A stretch of 64,000 bases of DNA from Deltaproteobacteria bacterium (GCA_017992605.1 JAGOOG010000004.1:112715-176714); one strand, 5' to 3'; numbered from the stretch's first letter, positions 8,466 to 17,349 are shown. Notes: generated by a model from the letters alone, not told the origin. Translations and numbers: made by a program.

Positions 8466-9254
8466 ATGAAGAATCTCTTCCCCGTCATGATGGTCATCCT
8501 CGGGTTCACGATCCTCTCCTGCGGTGGAGGGGGCGGCGGCGGGTCCGGGGACAGCCCGAGCAGCCGTACGTTCGATGCCCTGGAGTACTTCCTGAGGGAT
8601 ACCACGAAGTCGTACACCTTCCAGGAAACGCAGACCGCCACGGGGAACGGTCAGACCAGGTCGATGACCCTGACGAAGACCTTCTCCTATGAGTTGGCGG
8701 ACACGATCCCCCAGGGGTATGGAGACTTCTCCGATTATCCCGGACCATATCGTCTCGAAATTGTCTCGAAAGACGGCCAGGACCATGAACTCACCTACAC
8801 GGATTCCGGGAACACCATCGTGCTGGAGGCCGACGTGAACACGTTCAACAGGATCTATGACAACACGTCTTCCGGTGGCGGCATTCCATCCCAGGCCGTC
8901 CTCGGACAGTCCTATTCCTCCACTGCGAGAAAGACGATATACAATGCCGACCCCGACGCCGGATACTGGGGCGAGGAACTGGGCTTTTCCGTCATAACGT
9001 CAGTCCAGAAACCCTTGGCTGTCGAGGAGATCACCGTCCCTGCCGGCACATTCACTGCGCTGAAGATCCAGACGACCGATACCATAACCAACACCATAGA
9101 CGGCCAGACGAGCTCCACGGTTTACACGGGGTATCGATGGTACAGCGAGGATCACGGCCTGATAAGGTTTTCCCTGTCTTTTTCTGTCTCCACCAACGAG
9201 GTTTCCGTCCAGTACACCATAACGGACGAACTCGTCTCAGTGACCGAAGGGTGA
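8466..9254 (+). CDS. predicted lipoprotein, unknown function
   Basis: 262-residue exported protein. A signal peptide ends in the lipobox ILSCGG with the lipidated Cys near residue 19, followed directly by a run of glycines, a flexible tether common in large Desulfobacterota lipoproteins. The remainder is rich in Thr, Ser and Tyr with alternating beta-strand-like segments (SYTFQETQT, VQYTITDEL), so it is likely an all-beta surface or periplasmic domain. No known domain recognised. Start ATG 8466 is preceded by GGGAG. The next gene is another lipoprotein in the same direction. Confidence 0.65.
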   Translation: MKNLFPVMMVILGFTILSCGGGGGGGSGDSPSSRTFDALEYFLRDTTKSYTFQETQTATGNGQTRSMTLTKTFSYELADTIPQGYGDFSDYPGPYRLEIVSKDGQDHELTYTDSGNTIVLEADVNTFNRIYDNTSSGGGIPSQAVLGQSYSSTARKTIYNADPDAGYWGEELGFSVITSVQKPLAVEEITVPAGTFTALKIQTTDTITNTIDGQTSSTVYTGYRWYSEDHGLIRFSLSFSVSTNEVSVQYTITDELVSVTEG

Positions 9255-9360
9255 TGTCCGGGGCAGAGAAATTACCCCATGCACGTTTCGGCAAAAGAGT
9301 GTATAACAACCGCAGTGGTCATGCCCTCAGGCGATGTGCTCTGACCCGGGAGGACACAAG

Positions 9361-9804
9361 ATGAAAGCACTATCCTACAGGACCATCGTCATCACTCTCA
9401 TCGCCGGTTGCCTCGTGCCCTTCATGCTCACCTCCTGCCTAGACGTCGGCGGCGATGGGGACAGGCCGCCCTTCGGCATATACGACACGTCTCCCACGGA
9501 TCTTGAAGAAGGCGTCACCATGGACTCCGTTATCGTGGTTACCTTCGAGTGCGATGTCGAAGGCTCCACCGTGACCACGCAGACCTTCAGGCTGCTGGAC
9601 GACTCGGGTTCGGCAGTGGCAGGCGACATCTTTGCCGGCGGGGTCACGGCGAACTTCACCCCCGATGAGAGGCTCCTCCCCGATACCGACTACACCGTCA
9701 TCCTGGACGAGGATATCCTGGACATCTACGGCAGGAAACTGGGTTCCTACACGGGCGGTGATTACGAGTTCATGTTCACCACGGGGAGCGACGTCTCGGA
9801 TTGA
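9361..9804 (+). CDS. lipoprotein with a bacterial Ig-like (Big_5) domain
   Basis: 147-residue exported protein. The signal peptide ends in the lipobox MLTSC. After a short acidic linker comes one Ig-like domain of the Big_5 type: YDTSPTDLEEGVTMDSVIVVTF is the usual first strand pair (SPadgatgVpvdssIvvtFs in the family), and ANFTPDERLLPDTDYTVILDEDILDIYG is the second signature, ending in YEFMFTTG. Single-domain versions are probably surface adhesion or structural modules. ATG 9361 is preferred over the in-frame ATG at 9334 because GGGAGGA lies just upstream and the signal peptide then starts correctly. Confidence 0.68.
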   Translation: MKALSYRTIVITLIAGCLVPFMLTSCLDVGGDGDRPPFGIYDTSPTDLEEGVTMDSVIVVTFECDVEGSTVTTQTFRLLDDSGSAVAGDIFAGGVTANFTPDERLLPDTDYTVILDEDILDIYGRKLGSYTGGDYEFMFTTGSDVSD

Positions 9805-9837
9805 GGGTAAAGGCCGAGACAAGGGTCCGGCTGGTCG

Positions 9838-10743
9838 CTAAACCGTCTCCATCTTCCTGTCCCTGCCCAGGGCCGCATCCTGGCTCATCACCACTCCGGC
9901 GATCACCAGGGCCGACGCCACGTACTGCATCGGCGTGAATCGTTCTCCCAGGATGATCCACCCGAGGATCACCGTGAGTACCGGGATGAGATTGACGAAG
10001 GCCGATGCCTGGCTTGCCGGGATCTTGCTCACCGCATAGTTGTACAGGCCGTAGGCACCCATGGTGACGAAGAAGCCGAGATAGAGGATGCTCAACGCAG
10101 GGATCGCCACAAACTGTGAAGGCAGGTCGGTGGAGGGGAGGACAAGGAACGGGAGGAAGAATACACTCCCCGCACAGGCCTGCAGGGCCGTGAGGAACAA
10201 GGGTTCGTATCGCTCTGAGAGCCGCTTGAGAGAAACGGTGTAGCCGGTGGCGCACACCATGGCGATGAACTCGTAGAAGTTGCCCAGCGCAGGGTTGGGT
10301 GCGGCATGATTCGACCGGGCGGCGAGGCTCAGCACGCATGCGCCTATGATGGCGAGGAGGAACCCGAGGACCGTCTTCACGGTGATCCGTTCCTTGAGAT
10401 AGAGGCCCGCCGTGATAGCCACCATGAGGGGGAGCATGGCCGTGATCATGCCTGCCTGGGATGCCGTCGTGTTCTTGAGGGCCGCGGCCTCGAACAGGAA
10501 ATAGAGGCACGGTTCGCACCCGAGCATGAAGAGGATGGTCGGGATGTCCTCCTTCCTCGGGATGTTCCGCTTGACCATGCCCGCAAAGGGCAGGAACCCG
10601 ACAAAGGCGGTCACCATCCTGCCGAAGATCACCACCATGGGGTCATAGGCGCTGAAGGCAAGCTTGAGGGCTATAAAGGAGCTCGCCCAGAGAACCATGG
10701 CGCCGAGGAGGGCAAAGACGGGAACAAGGGCTTTTTTCTCCAT
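9838..10743 (-). CDS. EamA/DMT-superfamily transporter
   Basis: 301-residue inner-membrane protein with about ten transmembrane helices arranged as two EamA repeats (first from ALLGAMVLWASSFIALKL, second from FIAMVCATGYTVSLK). GWIILGERFTPMQYVASALVIAGVV is the characteristic end of the second repeat. Members export amino acids, nucleobases or other small metabolites; the substrate cannot be predicted. I start at ATG 10743, where the first helix begins after a short MEKK head; upstream in-frame starts would add a non-hydrophobic 90-residue tail. It converges with the Big_5 lipoprotein gene, only 33 nt apart. Confidence 0.85.
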   Translation of the reverse strand: MEKKALVPVFALLGAMVLWASSFIALKLAFSAYDPMVVIFGRMVTAFVGFLPFAGMVKRNIPRKEDIPTILFMLGCEPCLYFLFEAAALKNTTASQAGMITAMLPLMVAITAGLYLKERITVKTVLGFLLAIIGACVLSLAARSNHAAPNPALGNFYEFIAMVCATGYTVSLKRLSERYEPLFLTALQACAGSVFFLPFLVLPSTDLPSQFVAIPALSILYLGFFVTMGAYGLYNYAVSKIPASQASAFVNLIPVLTVILGWIILGERFTPMQYVASALVIAGVVMSQDAALGRDRKMETV

Positions 10744-10901
10744 GCATCTGTCCTGTGCAAGGGGACATAGCATGAGCCGGGCCTGCAGGGGTACTGCAAT
10801 CTTCGCCGGGAACGATTCCATTGCAGCACGGATGCAACTCATTGTATACAGGGTACCCATGTTCCTCACGACATCCCCCTGTGAGCAGAGGTGAGACTGC
10901 C

Positions 10902-11381
10902 ATGAAATACTGCCCCCTGTGCGGCAAGGATCTGCTGTCCCGGGAAATAGACGGCACCGTGCGCCCGTGTTGCTCGTCAGACGAGTGCAGCTACGTGTTC
11001 TGGGACAATCCCACACCGGTGGTGGCCGCCATCGTGGAGCTCGACGGCAGCGTCGTCCTCGTGCGGAACAGGCTCTGGCCCGAGGGGATGTTCGGACTCG
11101 TCACCGGGTTTCTCGAACGCGGTGAAACACCCGACAGCGCCGTGATCCGCGAGGTCAGGGAGGAGCTCGGGCTGGGCGGCGTCATCGCGGGTTTCGTGGG
11201 CTACTACAGTTTCTTCGAGATGAACCAGCTCATCCTCGCCTTCCATGTCCGCGCCACGGGATCGGTCGCCCTCGGGGAAGAGCTCTCAGAGGTGCGGTAT
11301 GTGAGCCCCGACAGGCTCAGACCATGGCCGTTCGGAACCGGCCATGCAGTGAAGGACTGGCTCGAGAGGAGAACAGCGTAG
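10902..11381 (+). CDS. Nudix hydrolase with N-terminal zinc ribbon
   Basis: 159-residue cytoplasmic pyrophosphohydrolase that cleaves nucleoside diphosphates linked to another moiety. The N-terminus is a zinc ribbon (CPLCGK, then CCSSDEC), as in NudC-type NADH pyrophosphatases and related Nudix proteins. The Nudix box is complete: [20 protein letters not shown] with the REVREELG core binding metal. Missing is the SQPWPFP element that marks true NudC, so a nucleotide-sugar, NADH or other substrate is possible. ATG 10902 is used because the zinc-ribbon cysteines start at residue 4. Confidence 0.85.
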   Translation: MKYCPLCGKDLLSREIDGTVRPCCSSDECSYVFWDNPTPVVAAIVELDGSVVLVRNRLWPEGMFGLVTGFLERGETPDSAVIREVREELGLGGVIAGFVGYYSFFEMNQLILAFHVRATGSVALGEELSEVRYVSPDRLRPWPFGTGHAVKDWLERRTA

Positions 11382-11383
11382 CA

Positions 11384-11408
11384 CCGGCCCAGACGGCCGG
11401 ATCGTTTT
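11384..11408 (+). terminator. possible rho-independent terminator after the Nudix gene
   Basis: CCGGCC (11384-11389) and GGCCGG (11395-11400) form a 6-bp stem with a CAGAC loop, followed by ATCGTTTT. The stem is short and the T run only four bases, so it may be weak. It lies 3 nt after the Nudix stop codon. Confidence 0.4.
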
Positions 11409-11436
11409 GAACTGCCACCGAACAAGGAGAAAAGCA

Positions 11437-12015
11437 ATGGAAAGGAGCGTGTTGTTTATCATGATGATCATGTTGACTCTGCTCAGCACACCGGCACCGG
11501 CCGAAGAGAACCCCAGGGTGGTCCTGGAGACGGGCATGGGGAACATCACCCTTGAACTCTATCCGACGCAGGCACCGCTCACGGTCAAGAATTTCCTCAC
11601 CTATGTGGACGAGAAGTTCTACGAAGGCACCATATTCCACCGGGTGATCCGTGGCTTCATGATCCAGGGCGGCGGGATGACCGCCGACATGGGCGAAAAG
11701 CCCACCCACACCCCCATCAGGAACGAGGCCAACAACGGCCTGAAGAACGACCGCGGCACCATCGCCATGGCCCGCACCCAGGTCCCCGACTCGGCCACGG
11801 CCCAGTTCTTCATCAACGCCAAGGACAACGCCTTCCTGAACTTCAGGTCGAAGACCGTGGAGGGATACGGATACTGCGTCTTCGGAAAGGTGATCAAGGG
11901 CATGGACGTGGTGGATGCCATCGAGGCCGTCGCAACGGGCAACAAGGGATACCACCAGGACGTCCCGCTCAAACCCGTGGTGATCCTCAAGGCATACCGT
12001 CTCAGGGAGAAATAG
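11437..12015 (+). CDS. exported cyclophilin-type peptidyl-prolyl isomerase
   Basis: 192-residue prolyl cis-trans isomerase that speeds protein folding. A hydrophobic signal peptide ([19 protein letters not shown], cleaved after APA) sends it to the periplasm. The cyclophilin core is intact: [13 protein letters not shown] carries the catalytic Arg, followed by the bacterial loop [17 protein letters not shown] and [12 protein letters not shown]. This is the short prokaryotic PpiA/PpiB-like form without the tryptophan that gives strong cyclosporin binding. ATG 11437 follows AAGGAG. The downstream UMF1 gene begins one base after its stop. Confidence 0.88.
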   Translation: MERSVLFIMMIMLTLLSTPAPAEENPRVVLETGMGNITLELYPTQAPLTVKNFLTYVDEKFYEGTIFHRVIRGFMIQGGGMTADMGEKPTHTPIRNEANNGLKNDRGTIAMARTQVPDSATAQFFINAKDNAFLNFRSKTVEGYGYCVFGKVIKGMDVVDAIEAVATGNKGYHQDVPLKPVVILKAYRLREK

Positions 12016-12016
12016 G

Positions 12017-13309
12017 ACGCATTCCCGGAAGACCATCCTTGCCTGGGCGTTCTACGACTGGGGAAACTCGGCCTTTGCCACGACGGTCATGGCCGGGTTC
12101 TTCCCGGTCATGTTCAAGGAATACTGGAGCGCAGGGGTCGACGCGTCCATAAGCACGGCCCGGCTCGGTTTTGCCAACTCCCTGGCCGGGATACTCGTCG
12201 CACTGGCTGCCCCCCTGCTCGGGGCCGTTGCGGACAGGACATCGGCAAAGAAACGGTTTCTCTTCGCCTTTGCAGCCATGGGAATAGCCTCCACGGTATG
12301 CCTGCCCATGGCGGGTCACGGTCAATGGGGCCTGGCGGGACTCCTCTATGCCCTGGCCCTCGCGGGTTTTCTGGGCGGGAACGTGTTCTATGACTCACTC
12401 CTCAAGACCGTTTCAGAGGGGCCCAGCATGGACAGGGTCTCCTCCCTGGGGTACGCCATGGGATACCTGGGCGGCGGGCTTCTCTTTTCCGTCAACGTCT
12501 GGATGACGCTCTCACCAGGCACCTTCGGACTGGGCGGGGCCGTGGATGCAGTCCGCTTCTCCTTCTTCACCGTGGGTATCTGGTGGGCACTGTTCAGCCT
12601 GCCGCTCCTGACCCTGGTGCATGAGCCCCGCGCCGTTTCCATGGGTCTCGGCCGCATGGCAGCCGAAGGGATGGCTCAGCTCTGGGGCACATTCAGGGAG
12701 ATACGGCACCTGAAGGTCATCATGGTGTTCCTCCTGGCATACTGGCTCTACATCGACGGGGTGGGAACGATCATCGTGATGGCCGTGGACTACGGGCTCT
12801 CCCTCGGCTTCGAGCAGAAGGACCTCATCCTCGCCCTGCTCATGGTCCAGTTCACCGGCTTCCCCTGCGCCATCGGCTTCGGCCGGCTTGCAGGCTATAC
12901 GGGCACGAAACCGGCCATCCTCATAGCCCTGGGCGTGTACCTCTTCGTGACCCTCTGGGGTGCCTTCATCGAGAGCCGCCACGAGTTCTACATCATGGCG
13001 CTGCTCATCGGCATGGTACAGGGCGGCGTCCAGGCACTCTCCAGATCCCTCTACGCGAGGATCATCCCCGCCGACAAGGCTGCCGAGTTCTTCGGCTTCT
13101 ACAACGTGATCGGCAAGTTCGCCACCATCATGGGCCCGGTGCTGGTCGCCGCCACCGTGCTCGTGGCCCGCGCGTGGGGTGCGGGGCCCGACCTAGCGCC
13201 CCGGATCAGCATCTCCTCCATAGCGGTGCTCTTCCTGGCGGGCGGAGCCCTGCTGCTCTTCGTCGACGAGAAAAAAGGCCTCAGCGAGAGGATCTTCCTG
13301 GAGCACTGA
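12017..13309 (+). CDS. UMF1-family MFS transporter (Atg22-like), apparent ACG start
   Basis: Inner-membrane major-facilitator protein of the UMF1/Atg22-like family with about 12 helices; substrates are poorly known. The conserved family N-terminus (AWAFYDWGNSAFATTVMAGFFP) is encoded from 12041 on, but the first in-frame ATG is at 12089, inside helix 1. Between the frame-opening stop at 11981 and 12086 there is no ATG, GTG or TTG. The best candidate is ACG at 12017, six bases after a GGGAGA ribosome site and one base after the cyclophilin stop, giving 430 residues starting xHSRKTILAW. An ATG-to-ACG change or an error in the sequence would explain it. Family call is firm; the start is not. Confidence 0.8.
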   Translation, partial: THSRKTILAWAFYDWGNSAFATTVMAGFFPVMFKEYWSAGVDASISTARLGFANSLAGILVALAAPLLGAVADRTSAKKRFLFAFAAMGIASTVCLPMAGHGQWGLAGLLYALALAGFLGGNVFYDSLLKTVSEGPSMDRVSSLGYAMGYLGGGLLFSVNVWMTLSPGTFGLGGAVDAVRFSFFTVGIWWALFSLPLLTLVHEPRAVSMGLGRMAAEGMAQLWGTFREIRHLKVIMVFLLAYWLYIDGVGTIIVMAVDYGLSLGFEQKDLILALLMVQFTGFPCAIGFGRLAGYTGTKPAILIALGVYLFVTLWGAFIESRHEFYIMALLIGMVQGGVQALSRSLYARIIPADKAAEFFGFYNVIGKFATIMGPVLVAATVLVARAWGAGPDLAPRISISSIAVLFLAGGALLLFVDEKKGLSERIFLEH

Positions 13310-13315
13310 ACCCTT

Positions 13316-13335
13316 CCCTTTCTCGGAAGAAAGGG
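13316..13335. terminator. perfect 8-bp hairpin after the UMF1 gene, possible terminator
   Basis: CCCTTTCT and AGAAAGGG form a perfect 8-bp stem around CGGA, 6 nt after the UMF1 stop codon. No T run follows, so it may act as a weak terminator or an mRNA 3'-end stabiliser. Confidence 0.35.
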
Positions 13336-13374
13336 TATCATACCTGTATGGACACAGAACCCGGGAGGTGAACC

Positions 13375-13686
13375 ATGAAACGTGCGGTACTCAAGCTGGC
13401 CCTGATCACGATCGTTGCGTTCTCCCTGTCAGGTTGCGCCTTGCTGTACAACGACCTGAAGACACCCCTGCCCTCACTGAGCGTCAGCGCTGACACCGAG
13501 AGCAGGACCAGTGTGGGCAAGGCCTCCTGTGCCTCGTACGTGTGGGTGGTGGCAGTTGGCGACTGCAGCGTGGAGACCGCCATGAAGAATGGCAGCATCA
13601 TGAAGGTCCACCACGTGGATTCCGAGTTCAGGAGCTTCTTCTTCGGGATCTACAGCACGTTCACCACCGTGGTCTACGGGGAGTAG
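13375..13686 (+). CDS. TRL-like lipoprotein
   Basis: 103-residue lipoprotein: signal peptide with lipobox SLSGC near residue 20, then a small domain matching the TRL-like family (named after the tRNA-associated locus of Leptospira). Family marks seen: a Pro-rich PLPSLS stretch, GKASCASYVWVVAVGDCSVETAMKNG (family GxasCxsxlgLvaxGDaSixaAakng) and a closing IYSTFTTVVYGE. Function is unknown; the protein is expected to be anchored in the envelope. ATG 13375 follows GGGAGG. The gene converges with the phosphofructokinase gene. Confidence 0.72.
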   Translation: MKRAVLKLALITIVAFSLSGCALLYNDLKTPLPSLSVSADTESRTSVGKASCASYVWVVAVGDCSVETAMKNGSIMKVHHVDSEFRSFFFGIYSTFTTVVYGE

Positions 13687-13739
13687 ATTCAGGATACCGG
13701 GTGCCCCTCGATGGAAGGTCGCCCGGGGCGGGGTTCCGT

Positions 13740-14837
13740 TCACAGGATGGTCCTCTTGCCGTTGTACCGCTCGGTGTCGTAGTACTTGTCCACGTCCACG
13801 ACCCTGAGCCGGTTGATGACCTCCTTCATGGGCACCGAGGTGATTTCTCCGTGGAGGTAGCTCACCATCCTGCCGTAGTCCTCGTTGATGATCATGTCCA
13901 CCGCCGCGATCCCGAACCAGCGTGCCATGAGCCGGTCACGGGCCGACGGCGAGCCCCCCCGCTGGAGGTGGCTCAGATTGACGTAGCGCGACTCGAACCC
14001 TGTTCTTTTCTGTATCTCGTCCGAGATGAATGCGGCTATCCCCCCCAGGGACCTGTGCCCGAACTCGTCCACCTTTTCGTCCTTGTAGAACTCCTGGGTC
14101 CCGTCGAGCCTGGCCCCCTCAGACACCACGATGATGCTGTACTGGACTTCGCGACCCCTGCGAACCTGCAGCAGTTCGCATATGCGGTCGAGGGAGAAGG
14201 GATGTTCCGGTATGAGTATGATGTAGGCCCCGCTGCACTCGCCGCCGTGGAGCGCAAGCCAGCCCGCATGCCTGCCCATGGTTTCCACCACGAAAATCCT
14301 GTTGTGCGATCCTGCCGTGGTCCTCAGGCGGTCTATCTCCTCCATGATGACGTTCACCGCGGAGTCGAACCCCAGGGAATACTCGGTGCCCACCAGATCA
14401 CTGTCGATGGTCTTGGGTATGCCGACCGTCTTGACGCCCCGCCGGTAGAGCTTGTAGGCGACGCCGAGGGTGTCCTCGCCGCCGATGGCGACGACCACAT
14501 CGATGCCGAGCTTCCTGATATTCTCGATCACGGTGTCGGAGCGGTCCTTTTTGGGATTGAACGGATTGGTCCTGGAGGTACCCAGGTTGGTCCCGCCGTA
14601 CCGGTCCCAGGTCCGGACGACCTCTTCATCGAGCTTGATGGTGTGGTGTGCGAGGCTTTCGGCGTCGTCGGGATTGACGTACACGAGGCCTTTCCAGCCG
14701 TCCTTGATGCCGAGAACGTCACACTTGAACGCTCTCCTCTCCTCCAGAACCGGGTCGAGCGCCGTCTTGGTCACCCACTTCACAGCGCCGTTCAGCCCCG
14801 GACAGTCTCCCCCTCCTGTCAATACCGCTATTCTCAT
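13740..14837 (-). CDS. pfkA: 6-phosphofructokinase, probably pyrophosphate-dependent type
   Basis: 365-residue phosphofructokinase that phosphorylates fructose 6-phosphate in glycolysis. GGGDCPGLN at the N-terminus binds the phosphoryl donor. Two positions separate ATP from pyrophosphate users: Asp122 in GGEDT (ATP enzymes have Gly in GGDGS) and Lys142 in PKTIDSD (ATP enzymes have Gly in PGTIDND). Both are of the PPi type here, so the enzyme probably uses PPi and may be reversible. Catalytic Asp145 is in TIDSD, which has Ser for the usual Asn; METMGRHAG (ETMGRHAGW here) and GHLQRGG-like SHLQRGGSP complete the site. AGGAGGA precedes the start. It diverges from the HDAC gene. Confidence 0.87.
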   Translation of the reverse strand: MRIAVLTGGGDCPGLNGAVKWVTKTALDPVLEERRAFKCDVLGIKDGWKGLVYVNPDDAESLAHHTIKLDEEVVRTWDRYGGTNLGTSRTNPFNPKKDRSDTVIENIRKLGIDVVVAIGGEDTLGVAYKLYRRGVKTVGIPKTIDSDLVGTEYSLGFDSAVNVIMEEIDRLRTTAGSHNRIFVVETMGRHAGWLALHGGECSGAYIILIPEHPFSLDRICELLQVRRGREVQYSIIVVSEGARLDGTQEFYKDEKVDEFGHRSLGGIAAFISDEIQKRTGFESRYVNLSHLQRGGSPSARDRLMARWFGIAAVDMIINEDYGRMVSYLHGEITSVPMKEVINRLRVVDVDKYYDTERYNGKRTIL

Positions 14838-14879
14838 TGTTCCGTCTTCCTCCTGTCTTCGACACCTCAGGCCGTCTGC

Positions 14880-14908
14880 TTCACAGGCGGCCTTGTCACC
14901 ATTATAAT
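14880..14908 (+). promoter_or_regulatory. promoter of the HDAC-nnr pair, with a possible minus-strand promoter for pfkA
   Basis: TTCACA at 14880-14885, 17 nt, then a perfect TATAAT at 14903-14908; transcription would begin near 14915, about 100 nt before the HDAC-like start. Because the centre of the -10 is self-complementary, the opposite strand also reads TATAAT here, with TTGCCG 16 nt upstream of it, and could drive the phosphofructokinase gene. Confidence 0.5.
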
Positions 14909-15016
14909 CACTATATACCCCTCGGCAAGACAGTGATGAAAATTGAACGACCCGGGCAGTGTTTGTTTGCAGTGACGAGCAAGTTTCCTGTATGAGGTAT
15001 TACACGGGAGGTGCCC

Positions 15017-15760
15017 ATGAAGGTCATATTCCACGAGGACTTCTACCGGGTCTACACCTCTGACCCGGCGTCCGATGAAGGAAGGATCGAGGCGGTCATG
15101 GAAGAGGTCAGCGGCAAGGTCGAACTCGTAACCGCATCGAGGGCCCCCGTCGAGGATATCGAGGCGGTCCATACCCCCGGCCATATCCAGCGTGTCAAGG
15201 ACATGGGCCTCCATGACATCGCTTCCCTGGCGGCAGGCGGGGCGATCCAGGCGGCCCGGATCGGGATGGAGGAACCAAGCTTCGCCCTCATCAGGCCTCC
15301 GGGCCACCACGCGTCAGCCGACTCTGCGTGGGGGTTCTGCTTCTACAGCAACATGGCGGTTGCCATGGACCACCTCAAACGCGCCGGCGTCATCGAGCGC
15401 GCCCACATCCTGGACTTCGACCTCCACTACGGCGACGGCACGGTGAATATCCTGGGCAGAAAGGGTTACGCGACGATCCATAACCCGTCATCCCACGACC
15501 GGGCATCCTACCTCAGGGAGGTCGAGGCGGAGCTGTCACGCGTTCAGGCCGATGTCATAGGCATATCGGCCGGGTTCGACAACCACGAGCAGGACTGGGG
15601 TGGACTGCTCACCACGGACGACTACCGCCTGATGGGCGCCATGGTGAGGGAAGCGGCCATGAGGACAGGAGCCGGTTATTTCGCCATACTGGAGGGCGGC
15701 TACAACCACCAGGTGCTCGGGCACAATGCCTGGTCCCTGATGCGGGGCATGGAAGGGTAG
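15017..15760 (+). CDS. histone deacetylase superfamily protein (HdaH/AcuC-like amidohydrolase)
   Basis: 247-residue zinc amidohydrolase of the arginase/deacetylase fold. RPPGHHA gives the charge-relay histidines 97 and 98, and LDFDLHYGDGT gives zinc ligands Asp135 and His137; a third ligand Asp lies in SAGFDNH, and GGYN near the end has the transition-state glycine/Tyr region. Bacterial members deacetylate acetyl-lysine, acetylpolyamines or acetoin-pathway enzymes. At 247 residues it is compact, lacking the usual N-terminal arm (typical length 300-370). ATG 15017 is used (GGGAGG 5 nt upstream); a GTG at 15011 overlaps that site. The nnr gene follows 26 nt later. Confidence 0.87.
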   Translation: MKVIFHEDFYRVYTSDPASDEGRIEAVMEEVSGKVELVTASRAPVEDIEAVHTPGHIQRVKDMGLHDIASLAAGGAIQAARIGMEEPSFALIRPPGHHASADSAWGFCFYSNMAVAMDHLKRAGVIERAHILDFDLHYGDGTVNILGRKGYATIHNPSSHDRASYLREVEAELSRVQADVIGISAGFDNHEQDWGGLLTTDDYRLMGAMVREAAMRTGAGYFAILEGGYNHQVLGHNAWSLMRGMEG

Positions 15761-15786
15761 CACGCAGAGAAGGAAGGAGAACTCGC

Positions 15787-17349
15787 ATGAAGGTCAGCAC
15801 GGTGGCCCAGATGAGGGCCATGGACAGGGCGGCCGTGGAACACTACGGCATACCCGAGACCCTGCTCATGGAAAATGCAGGCCTCGCGGCCTTCGAGGCA
15901 CTGAGCAGGAACGTCTGCATCTCGGGCAGGTCCTTCGTGGTGCTCGCGGGCATGGGCAACAACGGCGGCGACGGGTTCGTGGTGGCGAGGAAGATCCACT
16001 CGGCGGGCGGGTTCGTGAAGGTCATCATCCTGGGCGAGATGTCCCGGTACCGGGGTGCAGCCCGGGTCAACCTGGATATCATCAGAAAGATGCCCATCCG
16101 CCTCTCCGAGGCATCGAACGCCAGGTCCGTCCAGCGTGACCTGTCCGGCTGCGATGCCATCGTCGACGCCGTCTTCGGCACCGGCCTCGCTCGGGAGGTG
16201 GGGGGCATGCACCGGCAGGTCATCGAGGCGGTCAACGCGAGCGGAAAGTACGTGCTCAGCCTTGACATCCCCTCCGGGGTGGCCGGGGACACCGGCCGGA
16301 TCATGGGGTGCGCCGTCCGGGCAGATCTCACCGTGACCTTCGGGCTTCCCAAGGCGGGCACTATCCTCCTGCCGGGATACGGCCTCTGTGGAAAACTCCA
16401 TGTGTCCCACATCTCGTTTCCGCCGGACCTCTACGACAGCGACGACCTCCCGATGTCCCTGAATGTCCCCCCTCCTCTGCCTGAAAGGAATCCTGACGGC
16501 CACAAGGGGAGTTTCGGCGAGGTCCTGTTCATCGCCGGCGCCCGGGGGTACTACGGTGCGCCCGGGTTCGCGGCCATGTCTTTTCTCAAGGCCGGCGGCG
16601 GGTATGCACGGCTTGCCGCACCGGAATCGATCATCCCCGTGATCGCAGCCTCCGGGAGCGAGGTCGTCTTTCATCCCATGTCAGAGACCGACACGGGCAG
16701 CATATCACCGAGGAACAAGACCCGGCTGCTCGAGCTCGCGGACCGCGTGGACATGGTCGTCATCGGTCCCGGCATCTCCCTGAACGATGAGACCGTGGGT
16801 CTGGTCAGGGAGCTTTCCCGCCGGATCGCCAGACCCCTGCTTATCGACGGAGACGGGATCACGGCTGTCTCGGGAGACCTCGCGTGCATCAGGAAGAGAA
16901 AAGCGGCCACGGTCATCACCCCGCACCTCGGCGAAATGGCCAGGGTCACGGGCAGACCCATCAAGACCATCGAGGAAGACAGGATCTCGCATCTCAGGGA
17001 GACCGCAGAGGATCTGCATGCCGTCGTGGTGCTCAAGGGCGCGCACTCCCTCACCGGATATCCTGACGGGCGCATCTCCATGACCCTGAGCGGCAACCCG
17101 GGTATGGCCACGGCCGGATCCGGGGATGTCCTCACCGGCACCATCGCTGCCATGCATGGCCTGGGGCTGAACCTGCATGATGCGGTCCGCACCGGCGTGT
17201 TCGTCCACGGGGCGGCAGGGGACCTCGCAGCATCAACCCATGGAGAAGATGGCATCACGGCCGGGGACATCCTCGAGGGCCTGCCCCGGACCATGCTGCT
17301 GTATCGACAGGGTTCCCTCGCGCAAAGGTACGTTCTGCCGGAAGTATAA
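15787..17349 (+). CDS. nnr: bifunctional NAD(P)H-hydrate epimerase / ADP-dependent dehydratase
   Basis: 520-residue metabolite-repair enzyme. The N-terminal half (residues 1-210, YjeF_N) epimerises R-NAD(P)HX, with MGNNGGDGFV as the nucleotide motif; the C-terminal half (from about 225, carbohydrate-kinase fold) dehydrates S-NAD(P)HX using ADP, with ITPHLGEMARV, GNPGMATAGSGDVLTG and the catalytic Asp in the latter. The length equals the usual fused Nnr (about 500 residues). It starts after GAAGGAGAA at ATG 15787, 26 nt behind the deacetylase, and both probably share the 14880 promoter. Confidence 0.93.
   Translation: MKVSTVAQMRAMDRAAVEHYGIPETLLMENAGLAAFEALSRNVCISGRSFVVLAGMGNNGGDGFVVARKIHSAGGFVKVIILGEMSRYRGAARVNLDIIRKMPIRLSEASNARSVQRDLSGCDAIVDAVFGTGLAREVGGMHRQVIEAVNASGKYVLSLDIPSGVAGDTGRIMGCAVRADLTVTFGLPKAGTILLPGYGLCGKLHVSHISFPPDLYDSDDLPMSLNVPPPLPERNPDGHKGSFGEVLFIAGARGYYGAPGFAAMSFLKAGGGYARLAAPESIIPVIAASGSEVVFHPMSETDTGSISPRNKTRLLELADRVDMVVIGPGISLNDETVGLVRELSRRIARPLLIDGDGITAVSGDLACIRKRKAATVITPHLGEMARVTGRPIKTIEEDRISHLRETAEDLHAVVVLKGAHSLTGYPDGRISMTLSGNPGMATAGSGDVLTGTIAAMHGLGLNLHDAVRTGVFVHGAAGDLAASTHGEDGITAGDILEGLPRTMLLYRQGSLAQRYVLPEV

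Noticed and set aside
8520..8545. G-rich run in the lipoprotein gene as a slippage site or frameshift
   Set aside because: The frame is open on both sides and the glycine tether after a lipobox is common, so no shift is needed.
12089..12091. ATG 12089 as the UMF1 start
   Set aside because: It falls inside helix 1 and removes the conserved AWAFYDW segment.
13375..13686. A tRNA gene near the TRL-like gene
   Set aside because: TRL stands for a tRNA-associated locus in another genus; no cloverleaf or TTCGAAT-type arm is present here.
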